The notes below the pieces were generated by a model. That model was not told where the DNA came from. It saw only the letters and a list, made by a program, of their open reading frames with translations, and searched no databases. DNA of 64,000 bases from Diprion similis (taxonomy: Eukaryota; Arthropoda; Insecta; Hymenoptera; Diprionidae), in NCBI RefSeq assembly GCF_021155765.1, contig NC_060105.1, positions 5,261,001-5,325,000 of the forward strand, written 5' to 3'. Of this stretch, positions 27,194 through 46,200 are shown piece after piece. Position 1 is the stretch's first letter. The number at the start of each line of letters is the position of its first letter. A program made the translations under genes and the position numbers.

Positions 27194-27924
27194 TTTATTG
27201 CGCTATTAGATTCAGCTTACTGTCATTGACGATCAAAATTATTGTCTACCTTTCAAAATGTACAGAATGCACATAACCTCACTTCAAAGGGCTTGTTTGA
27301 TCACATGTCAGAAACTTTCAAGGTAGTCGAGTATGATTCTTGTACTATAAAGTGTAAAAACAATCTTGTTTGCTGGATTTTTAAGTAGAGATTAGCTCCG
27401 ATAGTGAAATTCCATAAATCCTGGTATCAAACGGCAAGGGCACCATGCTATGTTATGTTCAATCATGTCGTACATAAATAGAGTCAGTACGTACAATTGA
27501 GTATGTATATTACGTATTGTTCTGTTTGAAATTTACGTAATGCAATTATTATCGCTCAATGTTCACTTGACATGAGTAATTATTAAACTTTACACGTTAT
27601 AATTCTTGTTGGAGAAAAACTTATGAATAGAAACTTTAGGCTTTACTACCATTACCGGTAGAGTTTCGCGCATTCCGAAAGACACAAAAAATAGGTACTC
27701 GACGATATGTTTCTCCGATTGCATCATCAATTATGGATCACGGAAACGGTGAACGGGAACGACGGGAACCATACGGGAACGGAGCAAGGATACATTACGT
27801 TAACCTCAAATTGTTTCAAATGCACAGATGTTTGTTAATTTATTTTTTCAATTTTTATTTCAATAATACTTCGGTTTTGGAAGAGTCGCGATAGCTAACA
27901 ACGTGTTGAATAATATCAGGCAAT
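27194..27924. promoter_or_regulatory. Divergent promoter region, SLC25A39/40 / EIF2B1
   Basis: A 731-bp gap between divergent start codons. It contains three direct copies of CGGGAAC at 27754, 27763 and 27774, preceded by CGGAAAC at 27741. They are spaced 9 and 11 bp in a GC-richer island 150-170 bp before the EIF2B1 start. The spacing near one helical turn suggests clustered factor binding; the factor is not identified. Confidence 0.5.
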
Positions 27925-30263
27925 ATGGATCAAAAAGGTATTCAGATACCGATTAAAAATATGGCCTACTTAACCAACAACTAAGGAACTATTTAAATTT
28001 ACTTTCAGATATCTGTAGATTTTTTAACGACATTATGAAGAATGAAAGCGATATATCAGCAGGGATGGCTGCAATACAAACGCTTTTAAAAGTTTTGGAA
28101 CACTCTGACTGTGAGTAATATTTTGAAGCGTCAATAATGCCGCTCAAAAAAAGTGAATGCATCTACCAAAAACTAAGGCTGTAAAGTTATGCTGCTTTGT
28201 AGTTGGAATTCGAATTTCCGCCCCTTCATTTTTTTTGTGAGGCTATACTTTCTTCATTATTTGATTGTGTATTATCATATTCAGCGGAAACAGTTCAGGA
28301 ACTCCATTTGTGTCTGCAAAATGCAGTAGACACGATGCGATCCACCGATCATCCGGTCACTGGCATTGCTTCGGGTTGTGAACTTTTCCTCCGTTTCATT
28401 ACATTGGCCACATTGGATAATTCTGTAAGTGTCCTACTTTAATTTATAAACTCTTACTCAACGTAGGAAAAATGTTCTCCAGAGTTTAAAAAAATTATGC
28501 TTCTGTTACATTCGATTGGTAGGATTTTAAATAAGTATGGCGGATAATACACAACCAATATTTAATCACATTTAATCAAGTTATAGCAGGTTCTTTCAAA
28601 GAAGGGGTATCAAAATAGCAATAATTTTATAAGATTATTTAGATGGTAATCATGATATAACGTTGTATTACTTGATCTGCTATAAAAAAATTATATTTAT
28701 AGACATACAACAAGTTAAGTATCTTAGCATAGATATATAGTTTATTTATTTTGCTCTTACATGCAGCCATTTGCAGACTGTAAAAGGATTATGATTCAAC
28801 GGGGAAAGCTCTTCTATGATAAATTGTTTGCTGCACGTGGTAAAGTTGCTAAACTGGCTGCACAGTTTATAATAGACGGCTCGGTAAGTAAACGAATTTC
28901 ACTCAATTCTTAATTACTCTAAAGATGTAATGATTTTTTTGATATTTCAATAAGATACAAATTTTCAATTAGTAAAAGAATGCAATTAGATTGCACACGT
29001 TACATAAATAAAATAGAAGTCATTTATACATACAGATAGCGTAGAAATTTGCACTTAATACAATCAACACTTTCAACTCAACTGCTGTAAATTAAATTAT
29101 TATTCATTTTGCATAGAGGATATTGACACATTCCAAATCCAGAGTTGTTTTACAAACTATGAAAGAAGCTGCAGCTAGTAATAAAAGGTTCGAAGTCTAT
29201 GTTACGGAATCTTTCCCAAACAATAGCGGGTGAGTTATAGATTAAAAAAATTTCAACGTTGTGTATATCACGTAACATTTTTCAACTTACCTTGGACCAA
29301 ATAGAAATATCAATACGTGATTCATGTGCAGCAAGGAAATGTGCAATGACTTGGCCCTCCTGGATGTGCCATGTACGTTAATACTAGATTCGGCAATGGG
29401 TTACATCATGGAGCAAGTTGATATGGTTATGGTTGGCGCTGAAGGAGTTGCAGAAAGCGGTGGAATAATTAATAAAGCAAGTATTAGTTCTGTCGACGTA
29501 ATATATTATGTCAATACAATTGTAACTCATTTTCCTAATCTATTCATACTTCCGGTCAGCATTGTGTTACTCTGTCATGTCAGTAACTCATTATTTTGAT
29601 TGAATGTTTAAATAGAGTTGCTTGTAATTTTTATAATTTTGTGTCAAAATAATGAACAACTCTACAGATGCAGTTTTGTTTGTTGCATCTCAAATTATAT
29701 CATGAATAGTACGTATTTTCTATTTCTTTTCAATTGCAGGTGGGAACTTACACAATGGCAATGTGCGCTCGGGAGATCAAGAAACCTTTTTATGTTTTGA
29801 CTGAAAGTTATAAATTTTCCCGAATATATCCTCTAAATCAAGTTGATCTCCCCAACGAATTCAAAGTGAGTTTAAACTGTGGGATAAACTATTTCTACTT
29901 TCTTTTTGCTTCTCAAGATATTACCATTGATTTATTGTCCTAAATTTAAGAAACCATCAAAATTTAGTGTCGAATGCTAGTATTATGACAAAGTCAATGT
30001 GCGATATCCATGTGTGCTATTATTACCATAATGTAGTCTTCAAGTTTGAGATAAGATGAAAAATTGTAACCATATACTTATTTTTTTTTTTGACGTATAT
30101 GTCTTTCCCACAGTACACAGCGAGTACACTGAAAAAAGATCTACACCGAGAACATCCATTGGTCGATTATACTCCACCATCTTACATAAATCTTCTATTT
30201 ACTGATCTTGGTATACTGACTCCATCTGCTGTTAGTGACGAACTTATTAAACTTTATTTATAA
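27925..30263 (+). CDS. EIF2B1: Translation initiation factor eIF2B subunit alpha
   Basis: Deduced 301-aa regulatory subunit of the eIF2B decamer, the GDP-GTP exchange factor for eIF2. The alpha subunit senses phosphorylated eIF2-alpha and sugar phosphates. Exons: 27925-27937, 28009-28110, 28285-28424, 28767-28883, 29117-29229, 29332-29476, 29740-29865, 30114-30263 (906 nt). The first exon codes for only four and one third codons. Family landmarks are [42 protein letters not shown], the [10 protein letters not shown] block and the conserved C-terminus [21 protein letters not shown] (split here: [21 protein letters not shown]). Human protein is 305 aa. Intron 6 has a GC donor. AATAAA follows the stop at once (about 30266). 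Confidence 0.96.
29477..29739 (+). other. EIF2B1: GC-AG intron of EIF2B1 (intron 6)
   Basis: The donor is AATAAA|gcaagt and the acceptor attgcag|GT. This joins GGIINK to [10 protein letters not shown] as in the family. The nearest GT donor, four bases downstream, would break the frame. Confidence 0.85.
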
Positions 30264-32611
30264 AATAAAATAATTTTGTCCTTCAATCATAGGGATTACT
30301 ATTTTTTACCTCACCATTGAAATATTCTCTAAGGACTGCAATACGATGTATAAGACTAAAATTACTGTGGGGTATTAGATTTGTGAGTTGCTTAAATGTT
30401 AATGTCTATGAAAATTCATTCAATTCCCTCCATGACCAAACTCCTAATCCGTGGAAGCAAGTTACGTTGTACGATTGCAGTTACAACTTATTTCTTGTAT
30501 AGGTATATTGTACAAGTAGAAACACATTGAAGTGTGGTATTTTTTAAATTAACTCACAGATTTGTTATAGAAAACTAAAAAAAATTAACAATTTTGGAGA
30601 CAAAAGCGTGGTTTTCTTGTTAAAATATTGCTTTTTTATTCCATCAATGTTAGACTTATCAAATAAATAAAATTTAACAATTAAATGAACATCAACTGAC
30701 TATAATTCTTGCCTGTAATGGCTATATATAATAAAAACGATAATCTACGTACATATGTATACAGAATAATATACATTATTCTGTTCATACGTAATCTATA
30801 TACGTATGTGAATAAAACAATATAAATTAGTCCGTCATTTCTTCTTAGTTGACTGATTCCATATTTAGATTAGCAACTTTAAAGAATATGGTCTATATAA
30901 ACGATTGTTATATTGCACAGCAATAGAGATAAACTTATAAAAATGATAGCGTTTGATATTTAAAATACTTATAACATATCAATAATCATTTCTTCCAACA
31001 ACGGTAAATTATTAATATCAATACGATGTAAAGTAACATTATTAAATAATACGAACACGCTAGTCAGTTTTCAAACTTTCAAATTACCAAATCGAAATAA
31101 TTTCTACCTGCGCAGAGGTTCGCGAATTAGTTCAGCACTTTTGCAAATAGAATTACATTTGATATGTAGTTGTTTTTTTCTGTTTCAATACATAATTTGG
31201 CGACAAACGTTGATCACTATCCATTATCAACATTTATAGCTACAATGGTTGATGCTTCAAAATGCTTATACATTTTTATTCGACTTGTTGTAAAATATTG
31301 AACGTCATTTTCTTGCATTTCAAGGAAAAATGAGATATATGAATAAATATGAATTCAATTCAATATCTATATCAATCAAGAAATTCGGTAGAAGTTCGCA
31401 ACGCGTAATTTTTATGAAATTTTCAACGCAAACTCATCTAAATTTATACACCACAACAGGAGTTAAACAGCGTACATGGTAGTAATGTTATTGTCATTTT
31501 CTCCAGTGTAGCAATGTTTTTGGGATTCGGTGATTTATTTCGAAATTCGGGTTTAAAAAGTTTTCATTTTAGGGCAATTCCAAAGCGATCGATGCATGGA
31601 AAGCTGACTTATAATTTACGCAATTAGATATACGTCTATTAAATTGAACATACACTTTCGAAAGAAACATTTCGCTTCGCAGAATGTTACTTCTATTCAC
31701 AAAACTAAAAAAACGCCTGTATTATGTTCACAGATTAGTAGTAATTTTCCGTAAATTAATGTGCAAGATATAAAAATGCAATAATTTTATGAAAAAATGT
31801 AATCTCCTGAAGTAATTAAAACTATGTCAATTTTGTTGGTAAAAATTTTTCAAAAATAGCTGCAAATATTATCACGAGAAATACGGTTTTAATACTTACA
31901 CAATAAGCTGCTTTTTCCTTAACCTACGTACATATAGATGCCATAATTAGCAGCGTAATTATTATTCTATTTTATTGAAAATCTCTTTTCAGAAAAATCT
32001 TTGCATTATATAATATTAGTATGTCAGCTGAAAGAAATTCAAAATATAAAACCTAAATTCCTAGTTCACCTTGTCTTGTTTAATATACTATTTGAAAAAA
32101 AAAACTCACTCTATTTTTATTACAAACGAATATTGCAGCTCCGAAGTAATACACAATGTCTTACACACACTGTTTAAAAGCTGCATTGTATTGAAAGATC
32201 GTGCTCAAATCAGATGAAGAAAGATTTTATTTTATACTCGAGTAACTGCAAAAGCACCTCAAAGAAAATAAATAAAAATAAAACCATAATGAACACCATA
32301 AAAACGCAGCAAATCAATTTTTTCTCATTTAACTGCCATGATGCTGAGACTATACAGAACAATTAAATTATACTCACATTCTCATACCACCGTGGTATCT
32401 TTCATAATGAGAAGTGAATTAGATTCGACTTGAGCACGCTGGTTTAAAATATACACATATAAATGGACAAGTGTGTGTGTGTAGCAAAAGAAGTCATGTA
32501 TAAAGGAACCTATAATCGGTAAACCCGTCATTTGGGTAATAAGGTGAATTATTACGGTAAAAGCTCTCATGTTTTTCGCAGTCAGATATTACACGCGGGG
32601 TGCATTTTGCG
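30264..32611. other. Convergent intergenic region and 3'UTRs of EIF2B1 and FER
   Basis: A 2.3-kb AT-rich stretch between opposing stop codons. No supported ORF or RNA gene. Several minus-strand poly(A) signal candidates (TTTATT on plus, near 31976 and 32228) suggest a long FER 3'UTR. Confidence 0.6.
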
Positions 32612-38969
<6,358 letters not shown>

Positions 38970-40243
38970 TTCTATGCTCGAAATTTTTTCAAAACTGTCT
39001 TACTCCAGTTTGACACAAAATACATTAATGAAAATTCATTTTTGCACATTTATGTATGTATGTTAATATACAACTTGACAGCAGGTGATTGAAATCAATT
39101 AAACCATTCGATTGTAAGATGGAGCTGTTGATTCGAGCGAGCTAAATGAAAATTACATCACTTTGTTATTGGCTCACAATTTACTACCCAACCATCGCTG
39201 AGATCAACACTTATATTTATACACAATCAAAATTATAAATTTTTATGCTTCTACCATAAAATACCGACACGTACTTACTGAAAAACATAGATGTCAGACT
39301 TATCCTGGAAAGTAGAGAAATATGTTAATCCGGTTCACGGCTAGGCGGCCATCGTTCCAAGAAACTTCACTAGGTGGCCTACATCGCCTACATTTCCTAC
39401 ATTATTGCCTTGCTTGAACATTGCCCGGTTGGCGATTCTGTCGCTGCAAACTTCGTGTCGTCGACAAACATGTCCGACTGTGGAGTAAAATCTTTATCCA
39501 GTAGATTATTAATTGATTGTTGCTTTGCCGGATCCCATAAAATCGGAGGAGTGCATAGTGTTTCAAGTTTGGTACATTCTTTGACTGGTTGGGAGTAACA
39601 AAAATTTTATCAACTTCAACTACAGGTAAGAGTAGTCTCGGTAGTTTAGATCGTTTAGATCACCGTTAATGTTGTCACAACCAGAACCTGCGGACCCGTG
39701 CATTCTTTTTTTTTTCTTCTTTTCGTTCAAAAGTTACGTCCTCTACTCAACCGTATCTTGTCAATCTCATCATACGTTAAAAGTGATGTTAATTAATTTT
39801 TGTCAGTAGCATTGTTTGGTTTGACTATGTCACTGACGTCGACGTTAAAACTTGATTAGGTTGACGTTAAACCTGAATCGCGATTGTTGACACCAACATT
39901 CACGTGAAAAAGTTGCACGTAATTGATTTTGTTGTCCATTTTATCCGTTTTACAAAAGTAAGATTAGTTTATCCATCGCACATCCTTTAGCTTTTATCAG
40001 AATTCACAATAAATTGATTAGTTTTGTACTCAGATCTCTAGATGTGAGTTCACTTCGAATTATAGATGTTTCTCATCCATCTACTTGCACTAATAATCTT
40101 AGCTGCCAAAAAGTGTAAACCTCGTTCTGACTATCGTTACAAAAAAAAAGTTTTTGTTTATTCAAATATACCAAATGCTGTGATATCTGATTCATCAGAC
40201 AATTAATGTATGTACATTACATAATGCGATAGGTTATGAGACT
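38970..40243. promoter_or_regulatory. Divergent promoter region, FER / large RS-KE protein gene
   Basis: A 1.27-kb gap between divergent starts. A GC-richer segment (about 39330-39600) contains GGCGGCCATC near 39347, a YY1-like site, and is the likeliest promoter for one or both genes. A TGACGTCGACGT stretch lies near 39834. The 74-codon frame at 39374-39598 was not supported as a gene. Confidence 0.45.
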
Positions 40244-43200
40244 ATGGATGAAGACAAAGTCGTCAGTTCTCCTGAGAGAGAGAATGACGAATTCAGCAGA
40301 ATCATTGGCCACACTACATTTCAACATTCTTGGGACGTCGCTGTGCCAGGCGAAGAAGATCTGCCACTTTTACCAAAGTCAGATGAAAAACCAGAGACTG
40401 TCGACACAGGCTCTGAAAGGAGTACTACATTAGAGGACTCGGCGGAAAAAGAGCCCGAAGTTCTTATTCAATTTGAAAATCAGGAGGAAAAATTGTATGA
40501 AAATGAAGATTCCTGTGACAATGAAGATTCCTATGGTTATGACGATCAATATGACTACCATGACGCTTATGGATACGATGGATCGTATGAATATGATGGA
40601 TCATATGACTACGAAGATCCTTATGGACTAAATCCAATGATGTTCGGGAGAAATAATAGATTACCAACCAGTAATAATGGGTCCCATATTAATCCAAGAC
40701 TACCGCTGGGAAATCTTCATCACTTACCACCTCCAAGTTTTTGGGCCAATACTCCACCTCCTAGAATGATGGGTACAATGCGAATGCCGAGGTAAGTGGA
40801 TTTTATAGTTTGATAGTCTTTACAAAGAAACGATTGATTCTTTTGTCATGTATCACTGCATATTTGGCTATTAAAATGGTGGGAATCATACCAGTTAGCA
40901 AATAGTTAATATTTTTCAAAGATTAATCGAATACACAAATTCTGCTGGAGGGTCACTAACGTCACATGATGTCTAATGATTCAACTCTTACTGATAACTT
41001 TTGTAAAATTTTAGCCATGCAATAATAGTTTTCAATACTGGTATTCATATTTTCTTAGTTACAAGATCAATGTTTCATTTTCAGATTTGGAACTCATATG
41101 CCAATGGGTCAACCACTAGGGCCAAGAGGATCGATGTTACCGTTTCGGGGTCCGACACCACCAATGGTGACGAGTGCCTTGCCTAGTACTAGCACAAGTC
41201 TTTCTGCAAACACTACTGCCATTGAGAGTTCCACAGTTAGTTCACAGAGTCCGCAACTTCAGAATATTCTGAATCAAGCATCGCTTATTATGCAAACACA
41301 AAATCCAAACTTACCAAATTCCGGAACCTCTCAGACATTACATTCAAGTTATCTTTCAACTAGTAGTCAACCTCCTGGATATGGAGGAAGCTATCCGAAC
41401 TCACTAAATTCTAATTTTCAGTCTCATCCTTCTTTCAATACTAGTTTGGATTCGTCAGTTTACAAAACCTCAATAGATTTACCCTCATCACCAAAAGCTC
41501 CAGGCACAACACAAGGTTGGTGAATAAGAATACTTTCACACTTTATTATAATGAAAGTCATTCCAATGAACAAAACTCTATTGCTATCTGAAATGAGTAT
41601 TTCCATGGAGAAATGTGAGAGTTCTGAAGATTGTCTGAATGCATTAAGTACTGAATTTTTTCTATCATCCATCTTGGTAAATTACTGGTTTTTCTGTGAC
41701 AGAGTCAGATCTTTTGGTACGCAGTGACAATGCTTATTCCCCTGATGATCCAACCCCAGATGAAACGGTCTCCTCCGAGGCTGAGAGTAACCAGGTAGTT
41801 CGAAGTAATCCGGTGATTGATGTCTCAGACATTCCGACACCCCAAACACCTGAGAAAGTTGAAAAAATTGAAAATACCGAAAAAACTGACAAACTAGTGC
41901 CAACAAATACTGTAGATGCTGTCGAATCTACTAGTGTTGTTGAGAGTCCTAAAATGATAAAGCCTGTTTTGGGTAAAGCTCAAGCTAAAAAACGTCTTAT
42001 GGCATTTGCAAATAAATTTGGTGTTCTTCCCAAAGTTCAACCTGTCAAGCCCAAGGCAAAGATAGAAACTACTGTGGGGAAGTCTGAAACTATTTCGAAG
42101 CAACACAGTTCAGATGGTTCAAGGGCAAGGACAGAGAAAGGCAAGGGCAAAAGTAAAGATAAGGCAAAATCTTTACTTGACGAAGTGAATGATGCTAAAT
42201 TGAAAATCGAATCAGCCCTGGAAGCACAACAGCAGCACAGCAGTAGCGGAAAGTCCAAAAAACATCATGGTATGGTTTTGCAGCATTAAAATGCAGTAAA
42301 AATTCAACACGGCACTTCAACATTTTCCTTTTTACATTATATGCTTTGAAATCTTTTAGAAGACAGAGTTCCAGCTATCGAGGAAATTGTTAGAGAAGAG
42401 TCAATGACCAAGGGTTTACAGGAGTATAATAACCTTACAAGTAAATATCCCTACTTTCAATTTTAAAATTGGTAGTAATAATCATGATGACGATAGTAAT
42501 AATAACGATAATAATAATAATACTATCATCATACCCTTGGGATATGTCCTCATAAGTTCACAGCTTGTGCGGGATGAGAAAGGGATGGGTTAGTGAATCA
42601 TCATTGTGCGTGTGCAGTTATATCAAATTGTTCTATAGAAACACCTGCATTCGCACAGGGAACAAAGGAAATTGCAGAAAACCTTACCCAGGTGTAACCG
42701 GATCGAGTTCAAATCTCAGCCTATCGATTTGGCATCCCAATGACATGACCTGTCTTATAATTATTGCGAGTTGGGGCTTAGATCCTCCTTGACACGCTAG
42801 TTATTTGAACTGGAGTCCTTTTGTTCTGTAGTCTCGACGCTATGCGTGACGTTACTGTGGTCGGTTTTTAAAATAGATATAAATTTTTCAGTCTAATGAA
42901 CACTAAAGTAGTGAAAAGTTTGAATTTTTGAATCCGAAGAGTTAATGTTTCCTTTGTTACTTTGTTAATGTGATTTAGTTAAATATTTTTCACGATGGTA
43001 ATTATATGATTTATAGCGTTGGTCCTATTTTTATAGTGAATACTGAAAGAGAGTCGAGTGGGCGTGGCAGTAGTGGTGGAAAAGGAAGGTGGAAGAAATC
43101 ACGCCACAATCATTCGGATGAAGAAAATGATCACGGTTTAACTCCACTAAGGAAGTTTTCAGAAAGGTAATTATAAATGTAAAAAGTAAAAAATAATTAA

Positions 43201-46200
43201 CATCACTGAAATTATTATTATTTAGCAGTTGCAAATTGAACTATTTACATATGTAACTACATTGGAGTTACTTAGATAGCCTTACTTTTCACATGTTTTA
43301 GTATGTCATTTTGTGATATACCATTACGTCGGGAGACATTTTTGTGTTGTTTATTAATATTTGACTTTCCTCTAAGTCTAACTTTAATCTTTTCTGAACA
43401 CATACGGTGCTTACATAATTTATTTAAAATCCTCAAAGTAATTTATCTTCAAATTTTGGATTTGTTGTTAAGAAGGAGAAGGTACAGCAGAGAGCGTGAT
43501 AAGGACTATAAATCAAAGGATGAGAAAGGTATAAAGGATCAATTAACTCACAAGATTTCCCAGGATAAGGATTCCCGCAAAAGAGAAAAAGAGAAAAGTA
43601 GTAGGGAAAGTCGAAGGGAAAGAAAATCAAAAGAGAGAGATCGCAAGGATTTCAGCAATTCACCAGCAGTCCGGTCATCTAAAGAAATTGAAAAAGATAG
43701 GGAAAAGGAAAGAGCAAAGGTGAAGGAAAAGGAAAAAGAAAAGGAAAGAGAAAAGGACAGGGAAAAGGAAAAGGAAAAGGAAAAGGAGAAGGAAAAGGAA
43801 AAGGAAAAGGAAAAGGAAAAGGAAAAGGAAAAGGAAAAGGAAAAGGAAAAGGAAAAGGAAAAGGAAAAGGAAAAGGAAAAGGAAAAGGAGAAAGAGAAAG
43901 AGAAAGAGAAAGAGAAAGAGAAAGAGAAAGAGAAGGAGAAGGAAAAAGAGAAAGAAAGAGAGCGGGAGAGAGAAAGGGAAAAAGAAAAAGAAAGAGAAAG
44001 AGAGAAAGAGAAGGAAAGAGAACGAGAAAGAGAGAAACAAAGAGAGAAAGAAAAAGAAAGGGCGCTAGAGAGGGAAAGAGAAATCGAACTGGAAAATGAA
44101 AGGGAAAAAGAAAGAGAAAAGGAAAGGGAGACGGAAAGAGAAAAGGAAAGAGATAAGGAAAGAGAGAAGGAACGAGAAAAGGAAAGGGAAAAGGAAAGGG
44201 AGAAGGAAAGAGAAAAGGAAAGGGAAAAGGAAAGGGAGAAGGAAAGAGAAAGAGAAAGAGTAAGAGAAAAGGCAAAAGAACAGGAAAGAGAAAGAGAAAA
44301 GGCACGAGAACAGGAAAGAGAAAAGGAGAGAGAAAAGGAAAGAGAAAAAGAAAAAGAAAAAGAATTTGCAAGATCTAAAAATTGGGTGGAGTTGAAAAAA
44401 TCTTGGCTCTCTTTGGAAGAAATAGTTAATCGACGAAAGGAAGATCGATTAATAAAGAACAGGTATCTCCTGTACTATATATACATATGACAACTGCATT
44501 TAACATATTATTCAGGTAGTTATACAGAAATAATTACTTTCAGAACAGCACAAGATTACGCACAGCATTTCGACCAGATGTTAATGATAGGTGATCATAA
44601 TTTGAAACGTTATCCTATCATAATTGAAGGACAGGAAGGACCCCGAGAATTTCCTCCAGAGTCCGTCCGAGTAACTAAACGAGGACGAGGACCTCCAGTA
44701 CTATTTTCTGAAAATCCTCAAGTATCGTTGCTACTCAATCGTCAACAGCTTTTCCAAGCTGTTTCCTCTGATCGGCGAGACAAGATGCGACAGATATGTG
44801 AAGCAAACCGTATCCAGTTAGTGTAATTTTTTTCCACTTGAGAAAAGTTTTTTTTCTATAATATGGGTATTTGTAATGGATGTTTACAGTCTAAGAATCC
44901 TGCCAATAACCTGAAGTTTCATTATTAACCTTGATTCCGATAGTATCAATATTCAATTGAGAAAGTTACGTATTTTAACATTGAACACCTTGTAAACTTT
45001 TTTTTTATCGTTTATATTTGTTGTACTAGTCCAAATCTGTTTGTTAGAGACTAGAGAAAAAGAGGTCCGCGGTTAGTAACCTACACCCCCAAAAAAGTCA
45101 CGAATGCGGGAATCGAATGCCTGTAAAAGCCTCAATTAACATTTTTGTGTTCTTTAGTATAAACAGGTAGGCCTTGAGAAAATAATATTACGTATAATTT
45201 GTAACTTCTTTTTTTTCTCTTGTACTTCAATTCGTTTAGGCAACCTTATATCCTTTTATATTAGATGAACAGAGAGGTCCTTAGTTTAAAATTATTATCT
45301 ATTACCTGTCTATTAGCGCGAATTTGACCGAAGTGGACGAAGTGGATCAATCCCGATATTGGTACAAGAGGATGGAAAATGTAAACTCGTTGGAAAAAGC
45401 TACATTGTCAGAAGGAGATGCTACTCCAGGGTCTAAGTGGGAAAGTGACATTACAGTTGTGTCTCTCAAAGAAAAGAGAAAGGTTTTTGAGATAGTTACA
45501 GAAGAGGCTGTAGGAAAGAATGTCATACTTCAGTGGGATGACAAAGATATTGGCGAAGTAAACAAACTTAAAGAGCCGAATGTGAAAGAAGGTATTTGCG
45601 TAACGAAATCATCTGGGGAATCTTCTGTGCAGTCCTACAGCCACTTCCGCAGATTGCCGCTGGATACTAAGCTACCTTCGTCTCAAAGTCCACGTGAGTA
45701 ATATTAATAGCATATTGTTGCTCTGTCCATGCATTAAGGCAATAGACATCTTTTTATCGCGTTGTTTGTTACCAATGTTCTCTTTCCAGGTGATCATTAT
45801 GTACATCCTGAATCAAGTAAACTTGTTGCTGTCACAGAGAGGGATGATCGTGAGTCTTCACCTTCTGATACTGCTGGGGACCAGAAACTTGCGTCGGAAT
45901 ACGAACAGTTCATAAAAATGGTCAGCAATGATGTTCCTGTACCAGCCACTAACTCTGATAAAATAACTTCAACTGGTAAGCTAGTTTATTCCAGTTTGTT
46001 ATGTGGAGTACTTCACTCCTTTTATCTCTACAAGTACAAGTTTTACACATCTTTCTCATACTGAGTGCGCATTTCGTATATTAATATAATACATCTGAGG
46101 TGTCAAGTTGAAACTGGGCTCATCATTATTCTTATAAGAAGGAATAAATAAAATGGAGAGAGAAAATTATACTTAAAATTCAGCCAGCTTATTCGGGTAC

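Noticed and set aside
43675-44371. Two long minus-strand open frames rich in Phe, Leu and Pro opposite the KE repeat
   Set aside because: They are the reverse-complement reading of the AAGGAA hexamer array and have no independent coding signal.
44578-44826. Apparent C-terminus of a separate protein ending RIQLV at 44826
   Set aside because: A donor at 44823 (gtaatt) joins in phase to 45317, giving RIQLVANLTEVDEVDQ; the stop is intronic.
45060-45145. tRNA-like TTCGATTCCCGC on the minus strand
   Set aside because: The T-stem does not pair and no acceptor, D or anticodon arms could be drawn; no tRNA gene called.
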